From: Paracandidimonas soli | Lineage (GTDB): Bacteria > Pseudomonadota > Gammaproteobacteria > Burkholderiales > Burkholderiaceae_B | Assembly: GCF_004342005.1 (NCBI RefSeq) | Contig: NZ_SMBX01000003.1 | Location: 310,001-374,000, forward strand | Direction: 5' to 3' | DNA length: 64,000 nucleotides | Shown here: one piece after another, positions 32,783 to 41,896 of the stretch | How the letters are laid out: each line of letters starts with the position of its first letter | Numbering within the stretch: position 1 is the stretch's first letter | Translations under genes and position numbers: made by a program | Notes under the pieces: model-generated | Database searches by the model: none | What the model was told of the DNA's origin: nothing | Seen by the model: only the letters and a program-made list of their open reading frames with translations

Positions 32783-34333
32783 ATGACGAAACTTGATTGG
32801 CGGCAATTAGTGACGGGGCTGGGCGCATGCGCCGTGCTGGGGATGGCGGCGACGAGCGTATCGGCTGAGGAGCCCAAGCACGGAGGCACTTTGCGCTACG
32901 GCACCGTATCGGAAGTCGTGTCCCTGGATCCGCACGTGTACGGCGGCAGTGCCTGGAAAGTGCTGATCGAGGCGCTTTACAGTCCTCTGGTCGGCTACGA
33001 CAAAACAGGCAAGATCGTTCCCCGCCTGGCCGAAAGCTGGGAGCAGCCCGATGCGCGCACGGTCGTGTTCCGCTTGCGCGAGGGCATCGCCTTCCAGGAC
33101 GGCAGCCCCGTGACGGCCGACGATGTGAAATTCTCCCTGGACCGTCTGCTGGATCCGGCCACGGGTGCGACCCTGCGGTCGAATCTTCAGGATGCGACGG
33201 TCACAGTGATCGACGACAGGACAGTGCAAGTCCAGAAAGCATCCTCGGACGCGACCTTGCTGTCGGTGCTGGCGCTGCCCGAAGCCGCCATCGTGTCGCG
33301 CAAGTGGGTCGAGTCGGGCGTCAACCTCAAGCTGCAGGCCAACGGCACGGGGCCCTTCATGCTGAAAGCGTATGAACCCTCCGTGCGCGCATCTCTGGAG
33401 CGCAATCCCAAGTACTTCATCAAAGACCAGCCGTACCTGGATGGCGTCGATTTCCGCATGATCAAAAGCGATGATGCGCGGGTCAACGCCTTGCGCAGCC
33501 AGTCGCTGGACATGATCGATTTCGTGCCGTGGAAGGATATCGATGTCCTGAGCCGCAACGCGGCGTTCAAGATCGATACCGCGGGCGGAGCGTTCATGAG
33601 TCTCTGGTTCAACGCGACGAGCAAGCCGTTCGACGATCCTCGAGTGCGCCGTGCCATCGCATATGCGGTGGACAGGGATGCGATTTCCAAAGCGGCGTTC
33701 TTTGGACATGGAAAAGCGATAACCGGCGCACCGACTCCCGAGGACTCCCCCTATTTCAATGCGGATCTGGAAGGGACATACAAGCGCGACGTGGCCAAGG
33801 CGCGCGCGCTGCTTGCCGAAGCGGGGCATGCGAATGGCCTGGACATGAGCATGCTGGTGTTCCAGGGGCTGGGAATCTACACGGCCACGGCGCAGATCGT
33901 GCAGGCCAACCTGAAAGAGGCCGGCATCAATCTGAAGCTCGAGCCGGTCGAGTGGGCGACCCTGGTGGAACGCAAGAACCGTGGCGACTATCAGTCCATG
34001 ATCTATGGCGTATCGGTCAAGCTGCCAGATCCGGATGCCTATGCGTATTATATCGGCGCGGATTCCAGCTATTGGGCCAAGCCCATCGGCTATCAGGACA
34101 AGGAGCTGGAAGCACTGCTGGCGCAAGGGCGGGAGCAGACCGATGTCGAGGCTCGCAAGCCTATCTACCATAAGGTGGAACAGCGCATTCTCGAGACCAG
34201 TCCCTGGGTCTTCGTCAATTGGCGCGAGCAGGCGCAAGGCTATTCGCGCAAAGTCCAGGGCTATCAGCAACTGGGAGGCGCATTGAGCGAGAGCAGTCCG
34301 GGCATCTCGCTGCCGACCATGTGGCTGAAGTGA
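32783..34333 (+). CDS. ABC transporter substrate-binding protein, DppA/OppA type (family 5)
   Basis: A 516-aa periplasmic receptor. Signal peptide ends TSVSAEE; then GGTLRYGTVSEVVSLDP, LAESWEQPDARTVVFRLREGIAFQDGSPVTADDV and RRAIAYAVDRDAI, all typical of SBP family 5. The ligand may be a peptide, an opine or a modified amino acid. First of five genes (receptor, two permeases, two ATPases) in a tight operon with the class V aminotransferase. Confidence 0.93.
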   Translation: MTKLDWRQLVTGLGACAVLGMAATSVSAEEPKHGGTLRYGTVSEVVSLDPHVYGGSAWKVLIEALYSPLVGYDKTGKIVPRLAESWEQPDARTVVFRLREGIAFQDGSPVTADDVKFSLDRLLDPATGATLRSNLQDATVTVIDDRTVQVQKASSDATLLSVLALPEAAIVSRKWVESGVNLKLQANGTGPFMLKAYEPSVRASLERNPKYFIKDQPYLDGVDFRMIKSDDARVNALRSQSLDMIDFVPWKDIDVLSRNAAFKIDTAGGAFMSLWFNATSKPFDDPRVRRAIAYAVDRDAISKAAFFGHGKAITGAPTPEDSPYFNADLEGTYKRDVAKARALLAEAGHANGLDMSMLVFQGLGIYTATAQIVQANLKEAGINLKLEPVEWATLVERKNRGDYQSMIYGVSVKLPDPDAYAYYIGADSSYWAKPIGYQDKELEALLAQGREQTDVEARKPIYHKVEQRILETSPWVFVNWREQAQGYSRKVQGYQQLGGALSESSPGISLPTMWLK

Positions 34334-34343
34334 TCCAGGGCCT

Positions 34344-35300
34344 ATGTTTGCATTCATCGTCCGCCGTCTGGCGACATCGCTGATCAGCTTGGCCATGGCG
34401 GCAGGGGTGGTGTTCATTGCCATCCATATGCTGCCTGGCGACCCCGTCGCCATCATGCTGGGCGAACAGGCTGGCAGCGATCCCGAGGCGGTCGCCCGCG
34501 TCAGGGCCCAGCTGGGGCTGGACCAGCCGCTGGGCACGCAATTTGCGCATTGGGTGGCCGGTCTTGCCTCCGGCGATATGGGCACATCCCTGCGCACGGG
34601 AGAAGCGGTTTCAACCGAGCTGGCGCGGCGCATACCCCGCAGCCTCGAGCTGATCGTGGCGGGGTTGTTCATCGCCGTGGCGCTGGGCGTGCCTCTGGGC
34701 GTCGTGGCTGCGCGAGAGCGCGGCCGCGTGGCTGGGGGAGCAGCGGCCGTGATCGCCGTGCTGGGCTTTTCGTCACCCGTGTTCGTGCTGGGCATCATAC
34801 TGATCCTGATCTTCAGCCTGGGGCTGGGCTGGCTGCCGTCTTCGGGATATATCCCGTTCTCGGACGATCCGGCGCTGCACCTGATGAGCCTGGCCTTGCC
34901 TGCATTGACCGTGGGACTGAACTTCATGGGGGTCGTCGCGCGCATGATGCGGGCCAGCCTGGTCGATACCATGAGCAAGGACTACGTGAAGCTGGCCCGC
35001 GCGAAAGGCATGTCGCGCAGCGCCGCAATACGCCGCCACGCCTTGCCCAATGCGATGGTGCCGGTCGTGGCCATCGTCGGGATACGCGCAGGCAGCATGC
35101 TGGGAGGAACCGTCATTATCGAGGCCTTGTTCGACTGGCCGGGCCTGAGCTCGCTGCTGGTCTCTGCTTCCTTCGCGCGTGACTATCCGGTCATCCAGGG
35201 GAGCCTGCTGGCCGTATTTGCCATTTTCATCCTGATCAGCTTGTCGATCGATCTGATTCAGGCGAGCATCGATCCTCGCACCCGCAGGCAGACCTCATGA
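34344..35300 (+). CDS. ABC transporter permease, DppB type
   Basis: A 318-aa inner-membrane permease with six helices. FIVRRLATSLISLAMAAGVVF at the N-terminus, IHMLPGDPVAIMLGE, and the EAA loop DYVKLARAKGMSRSAAIRRHALPNA that contacts the ATPase. It lies 10 bp after the receptor gene and overlaps the next permease by 4 bp (ATGA). Confidence 0.94.
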   Translation: MFAFIVRRLATSLISLAMAAGVVFIAIHMLPGDPVAIMLGEQAGSDPEAVARVRAQLGLDQPLGTQFAHWVAGLASGDMGTSLRTGEAVSTELARRIPRSLELIVAGLFIAVALGVPLGVVAARERGRVAGGAAAVIAVLGFSSPVFVLGIILILIFSLGLGWLPSSGYIPFSDDPALHLMSLALPALTVGLNFMGVVARMMRASLVDTMSKDYVKLARAKGMSRSAAIRRHALPNAMVPVVAIVGIRAGSMLGGTVIIEALFDWPGLSSLLVSASFARDYPVIQGSLLAVFAIFILISLSIDLIQASIDPRTRRQTS

Positions 35301-36136
35301 ATACGGCGACCATTTCTCGATTCTCTTTCGGCGGCGTCAAAGTCGCGGCATTGCTGTCGGCGGCCTATCTTGTCGGCCTGGTCTGCCTGGCGGCATTTGC
35401 GCCCATGCTGGGCTTGCAGGATCCCTTTCATATCGACGCCTCCAATCTGCTGGCGTCTCCTTCCAGCCAGCATTGGCTGGGCACGGACGAGCTGGGCAGG
35501 GATATGCTGGCCCGCGTGGTCCATGGGGCGAGAGTGTCGCTGCTGGTTGCGGCGGCGGCCGTTGCCGTCGCCTGCCTGATGGGAGTGGCGGTGGGCATAG
35601 GCGCGGCATTCGCGGGGCGCAGGGCGGAGGCGGCGATCATTCGTATTGTCGATGTGTTTGTCTCCTTGCCGGAAATTTTCGTGGCGCTGGTCGTCCTGGC
35701 GTTCATCGGCGGTAATCTTCCGACTCTGATCGCCACGATAGGCCTGCTGTATTGCCCGCAGTTCGCGCGCGTCACATGGGGCGTGGCGCGTGGCGTGCGC
35801 GCCCGCGATCATGTGCTGGCTGCCCGCTCCCTGGGCGCGGGAAAGCTATGGATCATGTGGCACGAGGTGCTGCCCAACATGCGATCCATCATCGCCGTGC
35901 AGGCGTCGTTCACGTTTTCGTTCGCCATGCTGCTGGAGGCCGGCCTGAGCTTCCTGGGCCTGGGCGTCCGGCCGCCGACACCGTCCTGGGGGCAAATGGT
36001 CGGCAGCCTGAAAGACTATATCTTCACCAATTATTGGCCGGTCCTGGTTCCCGCGCTGGCGCTGTTCCTTACGGTGCTGGCTGTCAATATTCTCGGGGAC
36101 TGGCTGCAGGACACGCTTAATCCGGAGCTGCAGTAA
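35297..36136 (+). CDS. ABC transporter permease, DppC type
   Basis: A 279-aa permease. HWLGTDELGRDMLARVVHGARVSLLV is the conserved DppC/OppC segment before the core helices; the EAA loop reads VLAARSLGAGKLWIMWHEVLPN; LSFLGLGVRPPTPSWGQM lies near the end. It pairs with the preceding permease as the membrane channel. The stop overlaps the next ATG by one base (TAATG). Confidence 0.94.
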   Translation: MNTATISRFSFGGVKVAALLSAAYLVGLVCLAAFAPMLGLQDPFHIDASNLLASPSSQHWLGTDELGRDMLARVVHGARVSLLVAAAAVAVACLMGVAVGIGAAFAGRRAEAAIIRIVDVFVSLPEIFVALVVLAFIGGNLPTLIATIGLLYCPQFARVTWGVARGVRARDHVLAARSLGAGKLWIMWHEVLPNMRSIIAVQASFTFSFAMLLEAGLSFLGLGVRPPTPSWGQMVGSLKDYIFTNYWPVLVPALALFLTVLAVNILGDWLQDTLNPELQ

Positions 36137-37005
36137 TGAATGCGCCTGAGCCTGAGCTGCTGGTCGTCCGCAATCTGGTGACGACATTCCCTTCGGACAA
36201 GGGTGAGTTTCGTGCCGTCGATGGCGTTGATCTGTCGATACGGCACGGCGAAGTCGTGTGCCTGGTCGGAGAGTCGGGTTCGGGAAAGTCGGTCACCGGA
36301 TTCTCCATCATGGGCCTGATCGACAAGCCAGGCAAAGTCACCGCGGATACCTTGTCTTTCGACGGCCTGGATCTGCTGGGCATCAGCGAAGCCGGCTTCG
36401 ACCGGCTGCGCGGCAGGCGCATTGCAATGGTGTTCCAGGAGCCGATGACGGCGCTGAATCCGGGGCGCACGGTCGGCAACCAGATCGCCGAGGTGTTTCG
36501 CGTGCACGAGCGCATCGGCGCCAGGCAGGCCTGGGAGCGCGCGGTCGAGCTCATGGACCAGGTCGGGATACGCGAGGCGGCCAAGCGGGCGAATGCATTT
36601 CCCCATGAACTGTCCGGCGGCATGCGCCAGCGCGTGATGATTGCCATCGCCTTCGCCATGAAGCCGGATCTGATCATTGCCGACGAGCCTACGACCGCAT
36701 TGGACGTGACTTTGCAGGCCCAGGTCCTGGAGCTGCTTTTTTCGATACAGGCGCAGACGGGCTCGGCGGTACTGTTCATTACGCATGACCTGGGAGTCGT
36801 GGCGGAAATCGCGGATCGCGTCGTCGTCATGCGGCAAGGCGCCATCGTCGAGCAGGGAGATGTCGAGCAGATATTCTTCAATCCGGCGGACCCGTATACC
36901 CGGGCCTTGCTGGCAGCCGTCCCCGATGTGGACGCCCCGCGCGATCCGCGGCGCCGCTTGTCGGCGGTCGCGCATGCCGACACGATGGAGGCGGGACATG
37001 ATTGA
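36136..37005 (+). CDS. ABC transporter ATP-binding protein, DppD type
   Basis: A 289-aa ATPase: Walker A GESGSGKSVTG, Q-loop MVFQEPMTALNP, signature LSGGMRQRVMIA, Walker B LIIADEPTTALD and switch histidine ITHDLG. It ends a little short of the usual OppD/DppD C-terminal extension, with a truncated version of the region (NPADPYTRALLAAVP) that in relatives carries an iron-sulfur cysteine cluster; no cysteine cluster is present here. Overlaps the next gene by 8 bp. Confidence 0.93.
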   Translation: MNAPEPELLVVRNLVTTFPSDKGEFRAVDGVDLSIRHGEVVCLVGESGSGKSVTGFSIMGLIDKPGKVTADTLSFDGLDLLGISEAGFDRLRGRRIAMVFQEPMTALNPGRTVGNQIAEVFRVHERIGARQAWERAVELMDQVGIREAAKRANAFPHELSGGMRQRVMIAIAFAMKPDLIIADEPTTALDVTLQAQVLELLFSIQAQTGSAVLFITHDLGVVAEIADRVVVMRQGAIVEQGDVEQIFFNPADPYTRALLAAVPDVDAPRDPRRRLSAVAHADTMEAGHD

Positions 37006-37819
37006 GCCGATTCTTGAAGTGAAGGGTGTCAGCAAGGACTTTGTGACGCGCCGCAGCCTGCTGGGCGGCGTTCGCGATGTCGTTCATGCTGTGCGCGATG
37101 TCAGCCTGACGGTACAGGCGGGAACGACGGTCGCCGTCGTTGGAGAGTCGGGATCGGGCAAAAGCACCCTGGGACGCTGCATTACCGCGCTGGATGCCGC
37201 GACCTCGGGAACGATACATTTAGCGGGACATGATGTTTCCAGGCTGTCAGGCTCGTCGCTGATGGCCTTCAGGCGCACTGTCCAGACCATTTTCCAGGAT
37301 CCGTATTCCAGCCTCAATCCGCGTCGCCGCGTGGGCGACGCCATCATGGACGGCATGAACATACATCGCCTCTATACGCCGGCCGAACGCCACGAGCGGA
37401 TGATCAGCCTGCTGGAAAGAGTGGGGCTGAATGCAGACCATGCGCGCCGCTATCCCCATCAGTTCTCGGGCGGCCAGCGTCAGAGGATTTCGATTGCGCG
37501 CGCGCTGGCGCTGACGCCGTCGTTCATCGTCGCGGACGAGGCGGTATCCGCCCTGGATGTATCGATCAAGGCGCAAGTACTCGACCTCATGGCGGACATA
37601 CAGGCCGAGCACCGATTGACATATTTGTTCATTTCCCATGATCTGGGCGTCGTGCGGCATTTTGCCGATCGGGTGCTCATCATGTCGGGAGGGCGTTTGA
37701 TCGAAGAAGGGCCTACGGACCAGATATTCGAGCACCCCCGGGAAGAATATACGCAAAGATTGATCGATGCTGTGCCGCGTCCCAATCCGGACAGGCGGCG
37801 TTTCCGGGCCCGGGGATGA
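36998..37819 (+). CDS. ABC transporter ATP-binding protein, DppF type
   Basis: A 273-aa ATPase partner of the preceding subunit: Walker A GESGSGKSTLGRC, FQDPYSSLNPRRRVGD, signature FSGGQRQRISIA, Walker B FIVADEAVSALD, switch ISHDLGV and HPREEYTQRLIDAVP at the end. ATG at 36998 with GGAGG 6 nt upstream; an in-frame extension to 36785 lies inside the previous gene and is not used. It closes the importer operon. Confidence 0.93.
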   Translation: MIEPILEVKGVSKDFVTRRSLLGGVRDVVHAVRDVSLTVQAGTTVAVVGESGSGKSTLGRCITALDAATSGTIHLAGHDVSRLSGSSLMAFRRTVQTIFQDPYSSLNPRRRVGDAIMDGMNIHRLYTPAERHERMISLLERVGLNADHARRYPHQFSGGQRQRISIARALALTPSFIVADEAVSALDVSIKAQVLDLMADIQAEHRLTYLFISHDLGVVRHFADRVLIMSGGRLIEEGPTDQIFEHPREEYTQRLIDAVPRPNPDRRRFRARG

Positions 37820-37887
37820 TTGCCAGTATGACAGGTAGCGTATCCGGTTGCGCAAGGGGAGGCGATTGCTCTCGGCGTTGAAGCTGA

Positions 37888-38781
37888 TCAACCCTTGCTT
37901 GCGACTTCTCGCAATGCAGCGGTGAGCAGTTCCGCGGGCCGGGACAAGGAGCGGCCCGCGCGCCGCAAGATGCCGATGTATCGGTATAGCGGCGGATGAT
38001 TGATCGAAATACGGCGCAGGCGGCTTGTGTCTCCTCCGCGTGCGACTACCTCGGACAGGACGGCTACTCCAAGTCCTTGCGCGGCCATCGCCATGATCGT
38101 TGAGTTATAGACAGCCTCATATGCCGCCGGCAGGGAGATTTTCTGCTTGTCGGCCGCGGCTTCGATGTGCATGCGAATGCTGCTTTCCCTGACGGGAAGA
38201 ATAAGAGGAGGCTCGGCCAAGTCTCTCAGCGTCACGGTGCCGCGCTTTGCCCAAGGGTATTCCGGAGCGACGAATGCGCAAAAGCGGTCGGTCATCAGCT
38301 TCTCCCAGACCAGCTCCTGATCGCGCTTGATCGGGCTGCCAACGCCAAAGTCGACTTCTCCGTTCCGGATCATATCGGTAAGACGCGAGGCGACCGTGTC
38401 CCGTATGCGGACAGTAATGCGGGGATAGTCGAGCTTCAGCCGGTGTATCGCATGGGGCAGCAGGCCCGCAGCCAGCGAAGGCAGGGCGGCAACCGTTACC
38501 GTGCCTCGTTCGGGATCGCTTGTATCCCTGGCGTAGGTGACCAGATCCTCGACTTCCGCAACCAGATGCTCGATCCTGGGTAAAAGCTCCAGGCCTTGGG
38601 GAGTCAGGCTTACGCACCGGCGATTGCGGTCGAACAGGCGAGTGCGCAAATGCGTCTCGAGCTGCTGGATCTGTGTGGTCAAGGCCGATTGGGAAATATT
38701 CAGCTCGTATGCGGCCCTGGTGAAGTTCCCTAGGCGGGCGATCGCGAGAAATGCGCGAAGTTGTTTGAGATCACCCAACAT
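37888..38781 (-). CDS. LysR-family transcriptional regulator
   Basis: A 297-aa LTTR: LKQLRAFLAIARLGNFTRAAYELNISQSALTTQIQQLE is the winged helix; ASRLTDMIRNGEVDFGVG starts the effector cleft. It is divergent from the TRAP/uronate cluster across ~130 A/T-rich bp and probably senses a sugar acid or its lactone. It converges with the ABC importer operon. Confidence 0.92.
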   Translation of the reverse strand: MLGDLKQLRAFLAIARLGNFTRAAYELNISQSALTTQIQQLETHLRTRLFDRNRRCVSLTPQGLELLPRIEHLVAEVEDLVTYARDTSDPERGTVTVAALPSLAAGLLPHAIHRLKLDYPRITVRIRDTVASRLTDMIRNGEVDFGVGSPIKRDQELVWEKLMTDRFCAFVAPEYPWAKRGTVTLRDLAEPPLILPVRESSIRMHIEAAADKQKISLPAAYEAVYNSTIMAMAAQGLGVAVLSEVVARGGDTSRLRRISINHPPLYRYIGILRRAGRSLSRPAELLTAALREVASKG

Positions 38782-38912
38782 AATCGCAGCCTCATTTTAT
38801 GGGGTAACAGTTTAGGTATCGATTTTTTAGAAGACTCTATTCGTTTATTTCAATTTTACCAATCATACGCATCTATGTATATTGCTTCCAAAACACTGAC
38901 TAGGGACAAACG

Positions 38913-39848
38913 ATGAGCACTGTTGGCAAGGTTGTTGTCGTGGGTGGGGGAACAATGGGATGCGCGGTTGCCGCCATCTTCAAAGCGGCTGGATGGGCTA
39001 CCCATGTGGTTGAAGCAGATGAGCCGACACGGCTCGCCCTTCCAGGGAAAATTGATGCCGCCGCCCGTACGCTTGGCACTGGAGGTGGCAAGACATCGCC
39101 GGTGATCTACGGTGCGATGGCGGATGTCGATTGGTCTGATGCCGATATCGTCATTGAGTGCATATTCGAGGATCTTTCACTCAAGCAGGCAGTCTTTGCC
39201 GAGCTCGAAGCTCTGTGCCCGGCCCCGACTCCCTTGACGAGCAACTCGTCAAGTTTTCCCATCAGCCAGATCGGAAAGGGCTTGGCGACGCAGAGCCGGA
39301 TGCTTGGGCTGCACTTCTTCATGCCGGCTCATTTGGTGCCTGCGGTGGAGGTGGTCAGCAGCGAAACCTCCGATGAGGCGACCGCTTTGCGGGTCGGCGA
39401 AATCATGAGATCCGTCGGAAAGAAACCGATCCGGGTCAAGCGGGATATTCCGGGGTTTCTCGCCAACAGGATCCAGCATGCCTTGATGCGTGAAGCCATC
39501 GCCTTGGTAGAGGAAGGCTTTGCGTCGGCGGAAGATGTCGATGCTGCTGTCCGGTATGGGTTCGGGTTTCGGTATATCGCAGCCGGACCACTGTTGCAGA
39601 AAGATCTGGCCGGAATCGATATCCATTGCGCCGCGGCGGCCACCATGTATCCATACCTCCGCACCGACCAGGAGCCTAGCGCTTATATGCGCCGGCTGGT
39701 CGCCGATGGAAACATGGGAGTGAAGTCGGCATCGTTGCGCGGGTTCTATCAATGGACTCCCGAGAAGGTGGCTGCCGAGCAGAAGCGATATGAAACAGCG
39801 TTGCTCAAGGCTGCGTGCATCCTCCTGGACGAAGAGGCTGATCATTGA
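38913..39848 (+). CDS. 3-hydroxyacyl-CoA dehydrogenase family protein (possible L-gulonate 3-dehydrogenase type)
   Basis: A 311-aa NAD-dependent enzyme. Rossmann motif VVVGGGTMGCAVAAIFKAAGW, acidic EAD after beta-2 (NAD), SNSSSFPISQIG, catalytic histidine in GLHFFMPAHLVPAVEVV, and DIPGFLANRIQHALMREA. Single-domain-pair members include 3-hydroxybutyryl-CoA, carnitine and L-gulonate (lambda-crystallin) dehydrogenases. Next to a uronate dehydrogenase, an SMP-30 lactonase and a TRAP system, a sugar-acid role is more likely than CoA chemistry. That is inferred from context. Confidence 0.85.
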   Translation: MSTVGKVVVVGGGTMGCAVAAIFKAAGWATHVVEADEPTRLALPGKIDAAARTLGTGGGKTSPVIYGAMADVDWSDADIVIECIFEDLSLKQAVFAELEALCPAPTPLTSNSSSFPISQIGKGLATQSRMLGLHFFMPAHLVPAVEVVSSETSDEATALRVGEIMRSVGKKPIRVKRDIPGFLANRIQHALMREAIALVEEGFASAEDVDAAVRYGFGFRYIAAGPLLQKDLAGIDIHCAAAATMYPYLRTDQEPSAYMRRLVADGNMGVKSASLRGFYQWTPEKVAAEQKRYETALLKAACILLDEEADH

Positions 39849-39966
39849 ACGGCTCTTCAGGGCGCTTGGATATAAAAATACGATCAATCGTGCCGCACGC
39901 GGCATGAATTCCGGATTGAGCAAAAGGGGAGACAATGAAACGAAACAGCAACAAGGGGGAAGTCGC

Positions 39967-40557
39967 ATGAATGGGCAGCCTTCCTCACACAATAAGTTCA
40001 GGGCCTGGCAACGAATAATGACGTCGATAAACAGCGTTGCGGAAAAATGCGCCGGCCTTTTCCTTCTTGGCATGGTCATTTCCATTTCCATCTCCGTTTT
40101 CGCGAGGCTTCTGTATACCTATACAGGCGTTCCCTGGTCCGTGCCATGGGCCGAAGAACTGGGCCGCTACATGATGGTGGGCAGCGTTTTCATCGGGGGC
40201 GCGGTCGCAGCCTATCATCTCCGCCTGATTGGGGTTGATGTATTTATCACCGCGATTCCGGAGCGTATCGCCCGTTGGCTGAGGTTCCTGGCCCATGTCC
40301 TGACGCTGGCGCTGGCGTTGCTGCTCGTCTGGAAATCCATTCAGTTGATACAGCTCGGCCTGCGGCAGTGGTCGCCGGCGATGGAGGTGCCAATGGCCTA
40401 TGTCTACATATTGATGGGCATAGGCTGCGTGCTCATGTGCGCGAATACCTTCACGCATGCAGTGAGGGAGTTGCTGAACGTGGATCTGCCCCGGCAGGAG
40501 TCGGTGGAGATGGAAGAGGCCATGGAAATCAAAAATAGCATGGGGAGCCCATTATGA
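39967..40557 (+). CDS. TRAP transporter small permease subunit (DctQ family)
   Basis: A 196-aa four-helix protein. VPWAEELGRYMMVGSVFIGGAVAAYHLRLIGVDV is the DctQ signature zone. ATG at 39967 is preceded by an A/G-rich AAGGGGGAAG site; an upstream ATG at 39904 is possible. The stop overlaps the DctM start in the ATGA form. Confidence 0.92.
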   Translation: MNGQPSSHNKFRAWQRIMTSINSVAEKCAGLFLLGMVISISISVFARLLYTYTGVPWSVPWAEELGRYMMVGSVFIGGAVAAYHLRLIGVDVFITAIPERIARWLRFLAHVLTLALALLLVWKSIQLIQLGLRQWSPAMEVPMAYVYILMGIGCVLMCANTFTHAVRELLNVDLPRQESVEMEEAMEIKNSMGSPL

Positions 40558-41825
40558 TTCTTGTTCTTGGGCTGTCATTTTTTTTGATCATGCTGATCGG
40601 CGCGCCGATCATGACCGCGCTGGGTTTGTCGGCCGCGGTTGCGCTGCAGGCGGGAGAACGGTCGCTATTGATCGTTGTACAGATGGCTTTCCAGTCGCTG
40701 GACTCATTCAGCCTGATGGCCGTACCGTTCTTCATACTTGCGGGGCATCTCATGCAGTCTGGCGGAGTTGCACGCAGGCTGGTGCAACTGGCCAACGCTT
40801 TCGTCGGATGGATCAGAGGAGGCCTCGGCGCCGTTGCCGTCCTGACATCCATGCTGTTCGCCACAGTATCGGGATCGTCGTCCGCGACAACGGCCGCGAT
40901 TGGTTCCGTGCTGATCCCGGAAATGGAGAAGAAGGGCTATCCGCGATCGTTTGCCGCGTCCGTTGCAGCTTCGTCCGGTGAGCTGGGGGCGATCATTCCG
41001 CCTTCGATTCCAATGATCGTGTATGCGTTGACTGCCAATGTGTCGGTCGGGGCGCTATTTATAGCAGGGATACTTCCGGGGGTTCTGATTACCCTGTCGC
41101 TCATCCTGACGGTCTACGTGATCGCCCGCATCAAGGGCTTTGACGAAGTCAGGACGATAAGCGTGAAAGAGTGGGTGAAAGGCATTTTCGTTGCCCTATG
41201 GGACGCGCTGCTTGCACTGATGATGCCCGTCATCATCCTGGGCGGAATATATGGAGGCCTGTTTACGGCGACCGAGGCATCTTGTATCGCAGTCCTCTAT
41301 GGCCTGTTTCTGGGGATGTTCGTATACAAGGAAATAACGCTCAAAAATCTGCTTGGCATTTTTGCCCGGGCGGCGGTCATGTCGTCGATCATATTGCTGA
41401 TCGTTGCCTTTGCAGCAGTGTTTGCGTATCTGCTGACGATCAACCAGGTACCGCAGCGCGTGGCCGCCGCGCTGGGATCGATAACCACCAGTCCGATCGT
41501 ATTCCTGCTCTTGGTGAATGCCATGCTGTTCATCGTCGGCATGTTTATCGAGGCATTGGCGGCAATTCTGATCATTGTGCCGATTCTGGCTCCCATCAGC
41601 GTGAGCTTCGGAATCGATCCCATCCATTTCGGCATGATCGTCATTACCAATCTCGCCGTTGGGATGGTGACTCCGCCAGTGGGGGTCAACCTGTTCGTGG
41701 TGTGCGAAGTCGCCCAACTGAAGATGCATCAGCTGGCCCGGTACCTGGTCATTTTCCTGGCGGTGCTCATCGTGAATATCCTGATCATCTCGTATGTTCC
41801 TGCCCTCAGTACCATTCTCTTGTAG
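40554..41825 (+). CDS. TRAP transporter large permease subunit (DctM family)
   Basis: A 423-aa, 12-helix protein. LIGAPIMTALGLSAAVAL, SGSSSATTAAIGSVLIPEME, ASSGELGAIIPPSIPMIVYAL, TATEASCIAVLYG, and VGMVTPPVGVNLFVVCEVA near the end are all DctM words. Works with the DctQ and DctP proteins encoded around it to import a sugar acid (inferred). Confidence 0.95.
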   Translation: MILVLGLSFFLIMLIGAPIMTALGLSAAVALQAGERSLLIVVQMAFQSLDSFSLMAVPFFILAGHLMQSGGVARRLVQLANAFVGWIRGGLGAVAVLTSMLFATVSGSSSATTAAIGSVLIPEMEKKGYPRSFAASVAASSGELGAIIPPSIPMIVYALTANVSVGALFIAGILPGVLITLSLILTVYVIARIKGFDEVRTISVKEWVKGIFVALWDALLALMMPVIILGGIYGGLFTATEASCIAVLYGLFLGMFVYKEITLKNLLGIFARAAVMSSIILLIVAFAAVFAYLLTINQVPQRVAAALGSITTSPIVFLLLVNAMLFIVGMFIEALAAILIIVPILAPISVSFGIDPIHFGMIVITNLAVGMVTPPVGVNLFVVCEVAQLKMHQLARYLVIFLAVLIVNILIISYVPALSTILL

Positions 41826-41896
41826 ATAAGAGCCGTCGGCCGATTTTCCGACGTGAATCTAAAAATGCTATTTCATAATCATCAAGGAGACACAGA

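Noticed and set aside
32807..34978. 723-codon open frame antisense to the peptide-receptor and permease genes
   Set aside because: Same reasoning: low-complexity Arg/His/Ala-rich translation opposite two clear ABC genes.
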